Positions 25,378-33,336 of a DNA stretch of 37,122 nucleotides are shown here, in pieces (position 1 is the first letter of the stretch; each line of letters starts with the position of its first letter). Both the position numbers and the translations under genes were made by a program. This DNA is from Moorena sp. SS36440bin_2. GTDB taxonomy: Bacteria > Cyanobacteriota > Cyanobacteriia > Cyanobacteriales > Coleofasciculaceae. The notes under the pieces are model-generated. The model did no database searches. It was given only the letters and a program-made list of their open reading frames with translations, and was not told the DNA's origin. The stretch lies in the NCBI GenBank assembly GCA_011524395.1, contig WTKN01000095.1, positions 26,694 through 63,815 of the forward strand. Reading direction: 5' to 3'.

Positions 25378-28300
25378 TTAGTTAAGTTTAACTTCTGTAC
25401 GCTTCATGTTGATGATTTTAGTGAACGCCTCTCGATACAACTTGTCTTTAGCCGCAACATAGCCACTAGCTTGTGTTAGCGCATTTGCGATTTGATGAAT
25501 ATTAGTTATGCTTCCAGGAATGGATTTTGCTGCACTTTGAATAACTTCCATTAAGCTCTTTTCTATTCCCGTCTTAGCCACAAGATCGTCAATAGAAGAG
25601 GTTTTAATTCCAAGGGCTTTCTCTGGTGGTTCTTTTCCAGTTTTATAGGAACTAAGATTGGTTTCAACTGGATTAATAATCGATTTTAGAGGAACTAATG
25701 CTTTATCTTTAACCCATTTTCCATCAGGATTTATTTTCAACAAATCTGCTTCCACTGTCAATCCCTTGGGAACGTTATTTTCTGCTTCTCTAACTTTTCT
25801 AACGTTTTCCCATTCTGCGCTATCAATTCCAGCTTTTTGCAATTCTTCATCGTCGTCTGGCACAGAAACACTGTAAGCATATTGGGCATCGATGGTATAT
25901 CTAACTACTGCTCCAGATTGCACCGCAGTTTTAATTGCTTCCTCAGCTTCTATAAGATGATTCTTGTTTCCTTTTTGTGACAGTGGGGTCAGGTTTTTCA
26001 AAACACCAGGTCCATGAATATTATCATTGAGCATATGACCTCTGACGTAGTAACTACCATTTCCTTTTTTCCTTAAGAACAAAGCCTGGTATACTGGATT
26101 AGTTTCTTTTGGTGACGAACCTGGTTCACCTTCTCTCGACAATATCTTTGCTTCAGTTCTTAATGCGAATAAAGAGCCATCTCTGGTAGTCGTTTTATAA
26201 ACCACCACGGATTTTGGTAATTCCTCAGGTTTTATGCCTAATAATATGGCAACAGAAGGTGCTAGTTCCGCCAGTAATTTTTCAATTTTATCCTTCTTAT
26301 TCTTACTGTCAGCTTTTTTTTCTTGTTTTGTCGTACCTTCCAATTTTCTTTTGGACTCTTTATCTATTTCCTCTGCTTTCGCTTCCGCACTAATTTTTGC
26401 ATTCAAAGCTTCTGAGTTACCCTTTTCTATTTTAAGGCGTTTGATAAAATCAAAAAATGTTTTAGGTTGACTGGCTAGCATCAAAGTAGTTGCAGTCTGT
26501 GATCCTTTGAGGAATAATTGATGATTCTCACCGTCCCTTCCTTTGAATTTTTTCTTGGCTTTCCACCACTGAACTACCTGTGCTACAGCAGCTTTCCCTT
26601 TCTTGACAACCTTATTAAACAGCTTCCTCGCCTTTAACAACACCTTATCAATCGCCTTGTCAATCCGCTCGCGAATCTTACCAATAATCTTCTCAACCTT
26701 CTTCGCCAAACCACCAATACCCAACAAAGAAGCCAAGAACCCTATTACCACTGGTACAGCTTTCGCTAAAGCATTCTCTACCAACTTCGCTGCACCACCA
26801 ACTGCACCAGATGCGATCGCACTCACGGCATCCACAACTGCATTTACCAATTCCAGCACCTGACTACCGCGATTGACAAAGAACATGATGATGTCATAGA
26901 TTGCCATGGCAGCTTTGACAAAGGCTGATGCGGGATTTAACAAGCTCAGAACCCACTTCACCCCGGCGGTGATCACCTGGGTAACTACCATGTTCTTGAT
27001 TTCTTCGATGACTGTTTGTTTCAGGTCGTTGAACTGTTCCTTAACATGTTCCCACAGTCCCATGGGTCCGCGATCGCGTAATATCTGGAATATTTCGACG
27101 CTTTTCTCCATGCCAGCTACTACTGGTTCCCCAAAGAGTTTGACTGCTTTACCACGAATATAGTTAAATGTCAATCCCAACACTTGGGTTACTAAGCTGA
27201 ATATTCCCGGTAAGCTAAAGATGTCATCAGGTAGTTGAATACCCATGGGTCCCAGGGCTCCAGTTAACCAGCCAATTAAACCGGCTTGTAGATGTTGCCC
27301 AATGTTACCGACAAAATTCTCAAAGCCTTGTTTAATACCACTAATTAAATTGCCTAGGAAGCCGATGGGGTCTTTAATAATGGTGCCAATTACATCAGAC
27401 GCTTTACTCAAGACACTCAGCAACATGTCTTTGAGTTTCTTAATGGTATCGATGACTCCAGTTATGGCATTGGCTGCTTGATCAACTAACCCTTGGTTAG
27501 CAGCCTTCATCTCTTCGATGCGAGCATCAACGGCTTGCAGCTTTTCGTTATAGTTTTCGGCCAGAGTATTAATTAGCTGATCTTGTTTGCTGTCAACGCT
27601 TTGTTCTAACTGGTCGAATTGACTTTGAATATCTGTGGCGGCTTGTTGACCTACAGTTTTCAGGTTTTCGGGTAATTGAGCTACATAGTCTTTAATTTCC
27701 TGCCTACCCTTAGCAATTTCTGCTTTAGCATCGGTTAAGGCAGTACCAATAATGTTGACAATTTGATCGAGGACAACATCCATTTTTGCCAGGTAAAGTT
27801 GTCGCCCCTGTTCATAAAAAACATTAACCTCTGAAGGTAAACCGAGGAATTTATCTCTAAGCCAACGTCCTGCACCAGTAATACCACTATAACGCTCATC
27901 TTTGTAAGCCCTCATTTTTTCATCAACGTAGTTCTCGAAGGCTTTGGTGGCTTGATTGGCACCAGCGTCAAATTCTTGATTAACCTTACCATCTAAGCCA
28001 TTGAGAATGTCCTCAACCTTAGTTTTAGTTTGGTTGTAAATCTTTTGAATATCCCCAGCAACCTTAGCTCGTTCTTGCTCATCCTTACCCTTAGCTTGAA
28101 TTTGCTGATTGGTAACCTGAGCTAATAACTGAGCGCGGGAGCCATGCATTCCTTGCAGTTGTTGCCCGGCTGTGGTTGCAGCTTCCCCTTGGGCTTGGGT
28201 TAACTGGTCTTGCTCGAACTGACGATAGGCTTGGGGTGCTTGGCTGGCATTAGTTTGAGCCTCTTGTTTTGCTGCTAAAGCAGTTTGGAATTGGGGTTCA

Positions 28301-30228
28301 TTGGATTTAGCTAACTGTTCCGAGGTAACATCAGCCTCAGCCATCTGTTGGTCAAGTTTTTGGCTACTTTCTTGTAGGGGTGCCTCCACTTCACCTTGTC
28401 CCTTGGCTTTAGCAATAGCTTTATCAGCACCAATATTTTTGGTTACTGCTCCGGCTTCATTGGCAGGTAGGGGAGTTACTGATTTGGGTTTAATACTGCT
28501 GGTATCCGGTGCTTGTTTCGCCTTCTGTTCTAAGGGTGCTTGAGATGCAGTTTGCTCTTGCTTAACGGTATTTTGCATCTGGCTCTTGACAGAAGCCAGT
28601 TTGTTACTATCCTTAAACTCATCCGCCTCCTCAAGAGTTTTCGGAACTGCTGACTGGATGCGCTCCATTAATTTAGCCTTGAAAGCAGCAGCATTAAAAC
28701 CAGGAGTGGGAGCTTGTGCCATCTCACCCACTTGATTGGCCTGGGCTTTGCTTTCTATTTCCTTCGCTGGACTTACCGCTGCAGCTTGGGCTTGTTTCGC
28801 TTTTGTACTAGCTGGGGCGTGTTGTTTTTCCTTATTGGCAACTCCCTTAGCTTTAGCAACCATTGCTTTAAAATCTGGATCTGACTCTGGGGAAGCAGCA
28901 GTAGTTTCTTGGGGTGTGGCTTCAGCAGCTGTTGCCGTGGTTTCTTGATTTACCTCCGCTTTAATCCCTTGATTAGCTGCTTCTGGAGCCATTGCCTCCT
29001 GGTTTTTCTCTGGAGAAACTCCAGAACTAACCGATGTGGCATTTATTTCCAGCTTTGGGGCTGTTTCAGCCTTAGTCTCAGAAGTTTCTTGAGGTGCAAC
29101 TACCTCTGTGTTAACTGTATTTTCCCCCTCGACTTCTGGTTTTATATCAGTATCCTTGACAAGAGTCTGAGATTCTTGATTTACCCCATTCCCGGGACTA
29201 TCCTTGATCGGAACAGCAAACCCAGTCTTATTTTCGAATTTATTTGTCTTCTTGGCCTGTTGATCATAGGACTTACGAAGTTTAGTTGGTTTTGCCCCCC
29301 TAACCCCCCAATTTTGGGGGGGAATGATGTCAAAGTCCCCCAGAATTGGGGGATTTAGGGGGCTTTGCGTAAGTCCTGGATCAATTACCTTCGCCTGAAT
29401 TCCCCCGGTCTGCTGGATCGTGTGCGTCAACTCATGGGCCGTCAAACTATTCTTACCAGGAGACTTCCCCGCACCATAGAAAATATCCCTACCATGGGTA
29501 AAGGCTTGGGCTCCCAACTCCTTATTCATCTGTACAGCACTAGAGTCTGTATGCACCCGCACCCCACTAAAGTTAGCCCCAAATCTGGGTTCCATGAAAG
29601 CACGGGTAGATGCTGGCAGAGGTTGACCGGTACCCCGTCGGGATTGGATTTTAGTTTCTAAATTAGGGGATACTGCTGGGGTTTGACCAGGATTTGCTTT
29701 AGTTTGAATTTCCTCTTCGTCCGATTGTAACTGTAGGGCGATCGGCTTAGTTTGAATGTCCTCTTCGTCGGATTGTAACTGTAGGGGGATCGGCTTAGTT
29801 TGAATGTCCTCTTCATCGGATTGTAACTGTAGGGCGATCGGCTTAGTTTGTATTTCCTCTTCGTCCGATTGTAACTGTAGCGCTATCGGCTTAGTTTGAA
29901 TTTCTTCTTCCTCCGATTGTAACTGTAGCGCTATGGGCTTAGTTTGAACCTCCTCTTCCTCCATGGAATTTTGCACTGAGGGTGCTGACATCCGCATTAC
30001 TTGGGCTGCAACACTGTCTGCTTCCTTCTCGTACACATCATCTGGTTCCCCCACTTGCATTTTTGTCTGGATGAGACGATTGACGGCTTGGTTTCCCAGT
30101 TTTCGTTGGAGTTGCAGCATCGGGTGAACCGGACTATGGGTAGCCAAGGGGGTTGGCTTGGCTTGAACAGTTTTCCCCTTTGGGGTTGTTTGATTGTTTT
30201 TGGTTTGGCTTGCCCGTTGATATCCCAT
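25378..30228 (-). CDS. 1616-residue DUF4157 (eCIS_core) protein with C-terminal nuclease-like toxin domain
   Basis: Order of regions: residues 1-90, N-terminal motif LQRKLGNQAVNRLIQTK and EPDDVYEKEADSVAAQVM; 90-177, five 16-residue acidic/Gln repeats; about 203-275, DUF4157 with PRFGANFSGVRVHTDSSA and a zinc-protease-like HELTH at 265-269; about 330-960, Ala/Gln/Lys-rich and largely coiled coil; about 960-1240, hydrophobic region (GLIGWLTGALGPMG, VKWVLSLLNPASAFVKAAMA, VVIGFLASLLGIGGLA); 1395-1430, RGHMLNDNIHGPG, NLTPL and GNKNHLIEAEE, a DNA/RNA non-specific endonuclease-like His-Me pattern. DUF4157 proteins are frequent cargo or core components of extracellular contractile injection systems. 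I infer a multi-domain effector whose nuclease end is the toxin. A 112-bp repeat element appears inserted in frame at residues 283-321. Confidence 0.85.
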   Translation of the reverse strand: MGYQRASQTKNNQTTPKGKTVQAKPTPLATHSPVHPMLQLQRKLGNQAVNRLIQTKMQVGEPDDVYEKEADSVAAQVMRMSAPSVQNSMEEEEVQTKPIALQLQSEEEEIQTKPIALQLQSDEEEIQTKPIALQLQSDEEDIQTKPIPLQLQSDEEDIQTKPIALQLQSDEEEIQTKANPGQTPAVSPNLETKIQSRRGTGQPLPASTRAFMEPRFGANFSGVRVHTDSSAVQMNKELGAQAFTHGRDIFYGAGKSPGKNSLTAHELTHTIQQTGGIQAKVIDPGLTQSPLNPPILGDFDIIPPQNWGVRGAKPTKLRKSYDQQAKKTNKFENKTGFAVPIKDSPGNGVNQESQTLVKDTDIKPEVEGENTVNTEVVAPQETSETKAETAPKLEINATSVSSGVSPEKNQEAMAPEAANQGIKAEVNQETTATAAEATPQETTAASPESDPDFKAMVAKAKGVANKEKQHAPASTKAKQAQAAAVSPAKEIESKAQANQVGEMAQAPTPGFNAAAFKAKLMERIQSAVPKTLEEADEFKDSNKLASVKSQMQNTVKQEQTASQAPLEQKAKQAPDTSSIKPKSVTPLPANEAGAVTKNIGADKAIAKAKGQGEVEAPLQESSQKLDQQMAEADVTSEQLAKSNEPQFQTALAAKQEAQTNASQAPQAYRQFEQDQLTQAQGEAATTAGQQLQGMHGSRAQLLAQVTNQQIQAKGKDEQERAKVAGDIQKIYNQTKTKVEDILNGLDGKVNQEFDAGANQATKAFENYVDEKMRAYKDERYSGITGAGRWLRDKFLGLPSEVNVFYEQGRQLYLAKMDVVLDQIVNIIGTALTDAKAEIAKGRQEIKDYVAQLPENLKTVGQQAATDIQSQFDQLEQSVDSKQDQLINTLAENYNEKLQAVDARIEEMKAANQGLVDQAANAITGVIDTIKKLKDMLLSVLSKASDVIGTIIKDPIGFLGNLISGIKQGFENFVGNIGQHLQAGLIGWLTGALGPMGIQLPDDIFSLPGIFSLVTQVLGLTFNYIRGKAVKLFGEPVVAGMEKSVEIFQILRDRGPMGLWEHVKEQFNDLKQTVIEEIKNMVVTQVITAGVKWVLSLLNPASAFVKAAMAIYDIIMFFVNRGSQVLELVNAVVDAVSAIASGAVGGAAKLVENALAKAVPVVIGFLASLLGIGGLAKKVEKIIGKIRERIDKAIDKVLLKARKLFNKVVKKGKAAVAQVVQWWKAKKKFKGRDGENHQLFLKGSQTATTLMLASQPKTFFDFIKRLKIEKGNSEALNAKISAEAKAEEIDKESKRKLEGTTKQEKKADSKNKKDKIEKLLAELAPSVAILLGIKPEELPKSVVVYKTTTRDGSLFALRTEAKILSREGEPGSSPKETNPVYQALFLRKKGNGSYYVRGHMLNDNIHGPGVLKNLTPLSQKGNKNHLIEAEEAIKTAVQSGAVVRYTIDAQYAYSVSVPDDDEELQKAGIDSAEWENVRKVREAENNVPKGLTVEADLLKINPDGKWVKDKALVPLKSIINPVETNLSSYKTGKEPPEKALGIKTSSIDDLVAKTGIEKSLMEVIQSAAKSIPGSITNIHQIANALTQASGYVAAKDKLYREAFTKIINMKRTEVKLN
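29267..29378. mobile_element. 112-bp palindromic miniature element inserted in frame in the DUF4157 gene
   Basis: Inverted termini AGGACTTACG (29268-29277) and CGTAAGTCCT (29368-29377) bound two inner palindromes of CCCCCTAACCCCCC and GGGGGATTTAGGGGG type. GATCA occurs on both sides (29262-29266 and 29379-29383), consistent with a 5-bp target duplication. Element plus duplication is 117 bp, or 39 codons, so the reading frame is kept. It encodes LTQSPLNPPILGDFD and IIPPQNWGVRGAKP. No transposase is encoded, so it is non-autonomous. Confidence 0.7.
29700..29961 (-). repeat. 48-bp tandem repeats encoding 16-residue units
   Basis: Five full units plus a partial one encode variants of SDEEEIQTKPIALQLQ. 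Some copies carry the HIP1-like GCGATCG core and others do not, so point changes followed duplication. The region lies between the N-terminal motif and the DUF4157 domain. Confidence 0.92.
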
Positions 30229-30331
30229 AATCTCACTGCCTGTGTATCGAGAATGACCGAGTATTGCTAGGGTTCCACTACTAAGTTTGTTGTAATTGCT
30301 GGGAAATACCTACCCTAATAGTATCTAAAAC

Positions 30332-33199
30332 TTACAAATCTTCAGCTTGATGATGAACTGTTGCAGAAATATCAAAACCAATACCATTCGGGTTCGTAAA
30401 CCATGCCGAAGCTGAAAAACCGATAAAGTAAGTATCTGTTGTAGTTAATTTTACAACAACGTAACCATCAGAACTGTAGTACTGGGAAATGCTGACACCA
30501 TTGGCATAATCGTTTGCTTGAGCCTGTCCTATATTTTCCCATTCTTGGTAAGAATATCCAACTATATCGGAATTAATAGCAGCACTAACTCCATAGTTAT
30601 AGCCTTCCACTAAAATCCTATACATAACATTGGATTTCTTAGGAATATTAGTTTTGATATGTATGGGGTTAGATGTTCTTACTGTAGTACTCCATGTCAC
30701 AAAGTCTCTTCTCACTTTGCCATCTTGAGAAGATAATTTTCCGGTAGCTTGAATATCTCCAGACACTTCTAGTTTTACCCTCGGATTTGTGGTGCCAATG
30801 CCAACATTGCCACTGGAAGATATTCGCATACGCTCATAGGTTCTATCTCCAGAAGAGAAAAATTGCTCTCCCTCTACAGTAGGAGTATCGCTATCTGTGG
30901 GTTTGGTGAAGAATGAAATTCCATTGTTATAGAAAAGTTCGATGGCACTAACACCATCTGGGTTGCTGTGGGAATAATCAACACGATTATTCTCACTTTC
31001 GCTCACACGAGCTTTATTGGCGATTATGGTTGCTGCTCCACTGCCAGTTTCCCCAATATGTCCGTAGTCAAATTTAAGATTTTTCTTCCGTCCTCCCATG
31101 TCTAAAGCTTGTGTTGGGTTCGCTGTGCCAATGCCTACATTGCCATTGGGGTCAATCGTCATACGGTGTTGATAGTTAGTAGCAAAGGTTAATGGGTGGT
31201 TCGATTCCGTTCCAATTACGCCTCTGGCTCCATTCCAATCATCATGACTAAAAACACTGGTTACTACCCCACCACCAGACCTGACATTTAACCGAGCATG
31301 CTGTGAACCTAAAATGTCTAAAACTTGGTTCCAACCCTGAGGATTATGAATAGATGTTGTGCCAATACCAACATTACCATCCACTGTCAGGGAACCCAAA
31401 GCCGAACCATCCCCCTCAAACCTAGTTGCCTTAACAGTTCCAGCCACCTCTAATTTTTGACTAGGATTATTTGTCCCAATGCCGACATTGCCAGCATTAT
31501 AGTAAATCCTGTTACTACGACCATCAGACCACTTTGTACTACCGCCAGCACGAATCCCAGTTAAACCAGAACCATCTCCTACAAACCTAGTCGCCTTAAC
31601 AATTCCATCTACCTCTAATTTTTGACTAGGATCTGTTGTCCCAATGCCAACATTACCAGAAGTAGGATGAACTGTTAACCCATCCCGCGAAAGCAGATCA
31701 GAAACACTAGGAAGCCAGCTATCATTATCTAAATTGGCTAGGTATGGTAAGGCTAGATATACTTCAAAAGATCCGTCAGCGTCGTCACCCACTATACCCA
31801 TAGAAAAACTCTGACCACCCAACTTCGTTACCTCAGATGTGGAAATTATGCCATCTACTCGATACCAACCATCTGGAGCATTATCACTTTGTTCCTTGGT
31901 AATTATCAATCCACTATTAGGCTTTCGGTTAGACCACCCAGCAATTTCGCCAAATCCCACTTGTTTACCGGAAGAAATCTTGAGCCAAGCTTTGAGATGT
32001 ACGTACTTTTTGGTTAAAAAATTACCTCGGGACTCAAAGGGAAAAAGTATCATGGTATGTTGTCCTGAATTATCCCCAGTAATTTTCAAAATCTTACCGT
32101 CAGTAAAACCAGCCCAACCATCAGCTAAACCACCTCTTTTTATTCGCGCACCTTTGTTAACTCTGCCAAACCAATAAGGATTTTCTTCGGTTGCATCATC
32201 TACACTATCGGCAGCATTGGCTGGTTTTTCGCCTACATAGGGTCCTTCAAACCCTTTCGTGAAAGGGTGGGCTGCTTCTAAAGTAACATTCCCAAGGGTG
32301 GTGTACCCAGCAGGCTTGTTGCCATCGAGTATATTCATGTAGGAATTTCTGATTAGATTAGGCGGCATTGATGACCCCCTAATCATGCCAGTGGTTTTAA
32401 TATTGCCATTGACAGTGAGGTTGTCTTCGATAGTCAGTGACGTTGCCTTAACAGCTCCATCCACCTCTAATTTTTCACTAGGATTATTTGTCCCAATGCC
32501 GACATTGCCAGCATTATAGTAAATCCTGTTACTACCACCATCAGACCACTTTGTGCCGCCAGCGCTAATCCCAGTTAAACCAGAACCATCCCCTTCAAAC
32601 CTAGTGGCTTTGACAGTTCCATTTACCTCTAACTTATCCAGGGCAGATAACTTAGCACTGGCTAGTTTCCGTACAGAGTTATCCACCTGATCAATGAACC
32701 CGTTGTTATCTAGGGTCACCCGTGCCAAGATAATCACATTATCATTGGTAGGGGCACTACCAGTTCTGACCTCTACCTGATCGTCATCACAGTGTTCCTT
32801 TTTTTTAGCACCGTAGATGATAAATTTGGGACGTTCAGTGGTGCGAGTGTATTTAGTTTCGTTACCTAGTCGGTAAGGCTTATCCTTAATTTCGTGATAG
32901 ATGATGGTAATTTCAATAGTTGTATTGAGTGGTAATCCATCTAAGTTAATGGTTTTCGGTACGGGAGAATTGGGTAAAACAATAATTTCTCGACCATCTT
33001 TATCCATGGCCATGCCTTCACTAACGGCAATTCTTTTATCCCCGGCTTTAGTTACTTCTAATCCTGTCACCACACCCCATTCATGGAGTAAACGATTGTG
33101 ACGCAGGCGCATATCACGATGGTAGGCTTGCTCATCGTTGAAGTCTTTTTCTAGTAGAAACTGGGCAGTAAAGTAATTGGGACGTTGTATATCTGTCAT
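30332..33199 (-). CDS. Tail-fibre-like protein 2 (carbohydrate-binding-like insert)
   Basis: 955 residues. Residues 1-170 form an anchor module starting MTDIQRPNYFTAQFLLEKDF, with LRHNRLLHEWGVVTGLEV and VSEGMAMDKDGREIIVLP, nearly identical to the same part of the next fibre. Then come several NVGIGTTNPSQKLEVDGTVK-type units, a hallmark of phage-like fibre shafts. About residues 275-500 form an insert (NLIRNSYMNI, YVHLKAWLKISSGKQVGFGE) that looks like a jelly-roll binding domain. The last 125 residues (FVTWSTTVRTSNPIHIKTNI) form a beta-rich tip with no S74 chaperone motif. It is probably a trimeric receptor-binding fibre of the injection particle. The DUF4157 gene begins 103 nt downstream. Confidence 0.75.
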   Translation of the reverse strand: MTDIQRPNYFTAQFLLEKDFNDEQAYHRDMRLRHNRLLHEWGVVTGLEVTKAGDKRIAVSEGMAMDKDGREIIVLPNSPVPKTINLDGLPLNTTIEITIIYHEIKDKPYRLGNETKYTRTTERPKFIIYGAKKKEHCDDDQVEVRTGSAPTNDNVIILARVTLDNNGFIDQVDNSVRKLASAKLSALDKLEVNGTVKATRFEGDGSGLTGISAGGTKWSDGGSNRIYYNAGNVGIGTNNPSEKLEVDGAVKATSLTIEDNLTVNGNIKTTGMIRGSSMPPNLIRNSYMNILDGNKPAGYTTLGNVTLEAAHPFTKGFEGPYVGEKPANAADSVDDATEENPYWFGRVNKGARIKRGGLADGWAGFTDGKILKITGDNSGQHTMILFPFESRGNFLTKKYVHLKAWLKISSGKQVGFGEIAGWSNRKPNSGLIITKEQSDNAPDGWYRVDGIISTSEVTKLGGQSFSMGIVGDDADGSFEVYLALPYLANLDNDSWLPSVSDLLSRDGLTVHPTSGNVGIGTTDPSQKLEVDGIVKATRFVGDGSGLTGIRAGGSTKWSDGRSNRIYYNAGNVGIGTNNPSQKLEVAGTVKATRFEGDGSALGSLTVDGNVGIGTTSIHNPQGWNQVLDILGSQHARLNVRSGGGVVTSVFSHDDWNGARGVIGTESNHPLTFATNYQHRMTIDPNGNVGIGTANPTQALDMGGRKKNLKFDYGHIGETGSGAATIIANKARVSESENNRVDYSHSNPDGVSAIELFYNNGISFFTKPTDSDTPTVEGEQFFSSGDRTYERMRISSSGNVGIGTTNPRVKLEVSGDIQATGKLSSQDGKVRRDFVTWSTTVRTSNPIHIKTNIPKKSNVMYRILVEGYNYGVSAAINSDIVGYSYQEWENIGQAQANDYANGVSISQYYSSDGYVVVKLTTTDTYFIGFSASAWFTNPNGIGFDISATVHHQAEDL

Positions 33200-33257
33200 T
33201 TTACAGCAGTTTTCAATTGGGTCTGGTAAAAATTATTGCTTAGACTTCTTGCAGAAG

Positions 33258-33308
33258 TCGGGAACAGGGAACAGGGAACAGGGAATAGGGAGCAGGGAAT
33301 AGGGAAGA
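33258..33308. repeat. Heptanucleotide tandem repeat between the two fibre genes
   Basis: About seven units of GGGAACA/GGGAATA/GGGAGCA. A small hairpin, GACTTCT-tgc-AGAAGTC, lies just before it (about 33243-33259). The array occupies the 137-bp gap between fibre genes. Confidence 0.9.
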
Positions 33309-33336
33309 AGTCAAAAATTATGTTTACTTGATTACG

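Noticed and set aside
28909-29358. + strand 149-codon frame
   Set aside because: Antisense to the Ala/Gln-rich part of the DUF4157 gene and partly inside the inserted repeat; codon composition is not protein-like.
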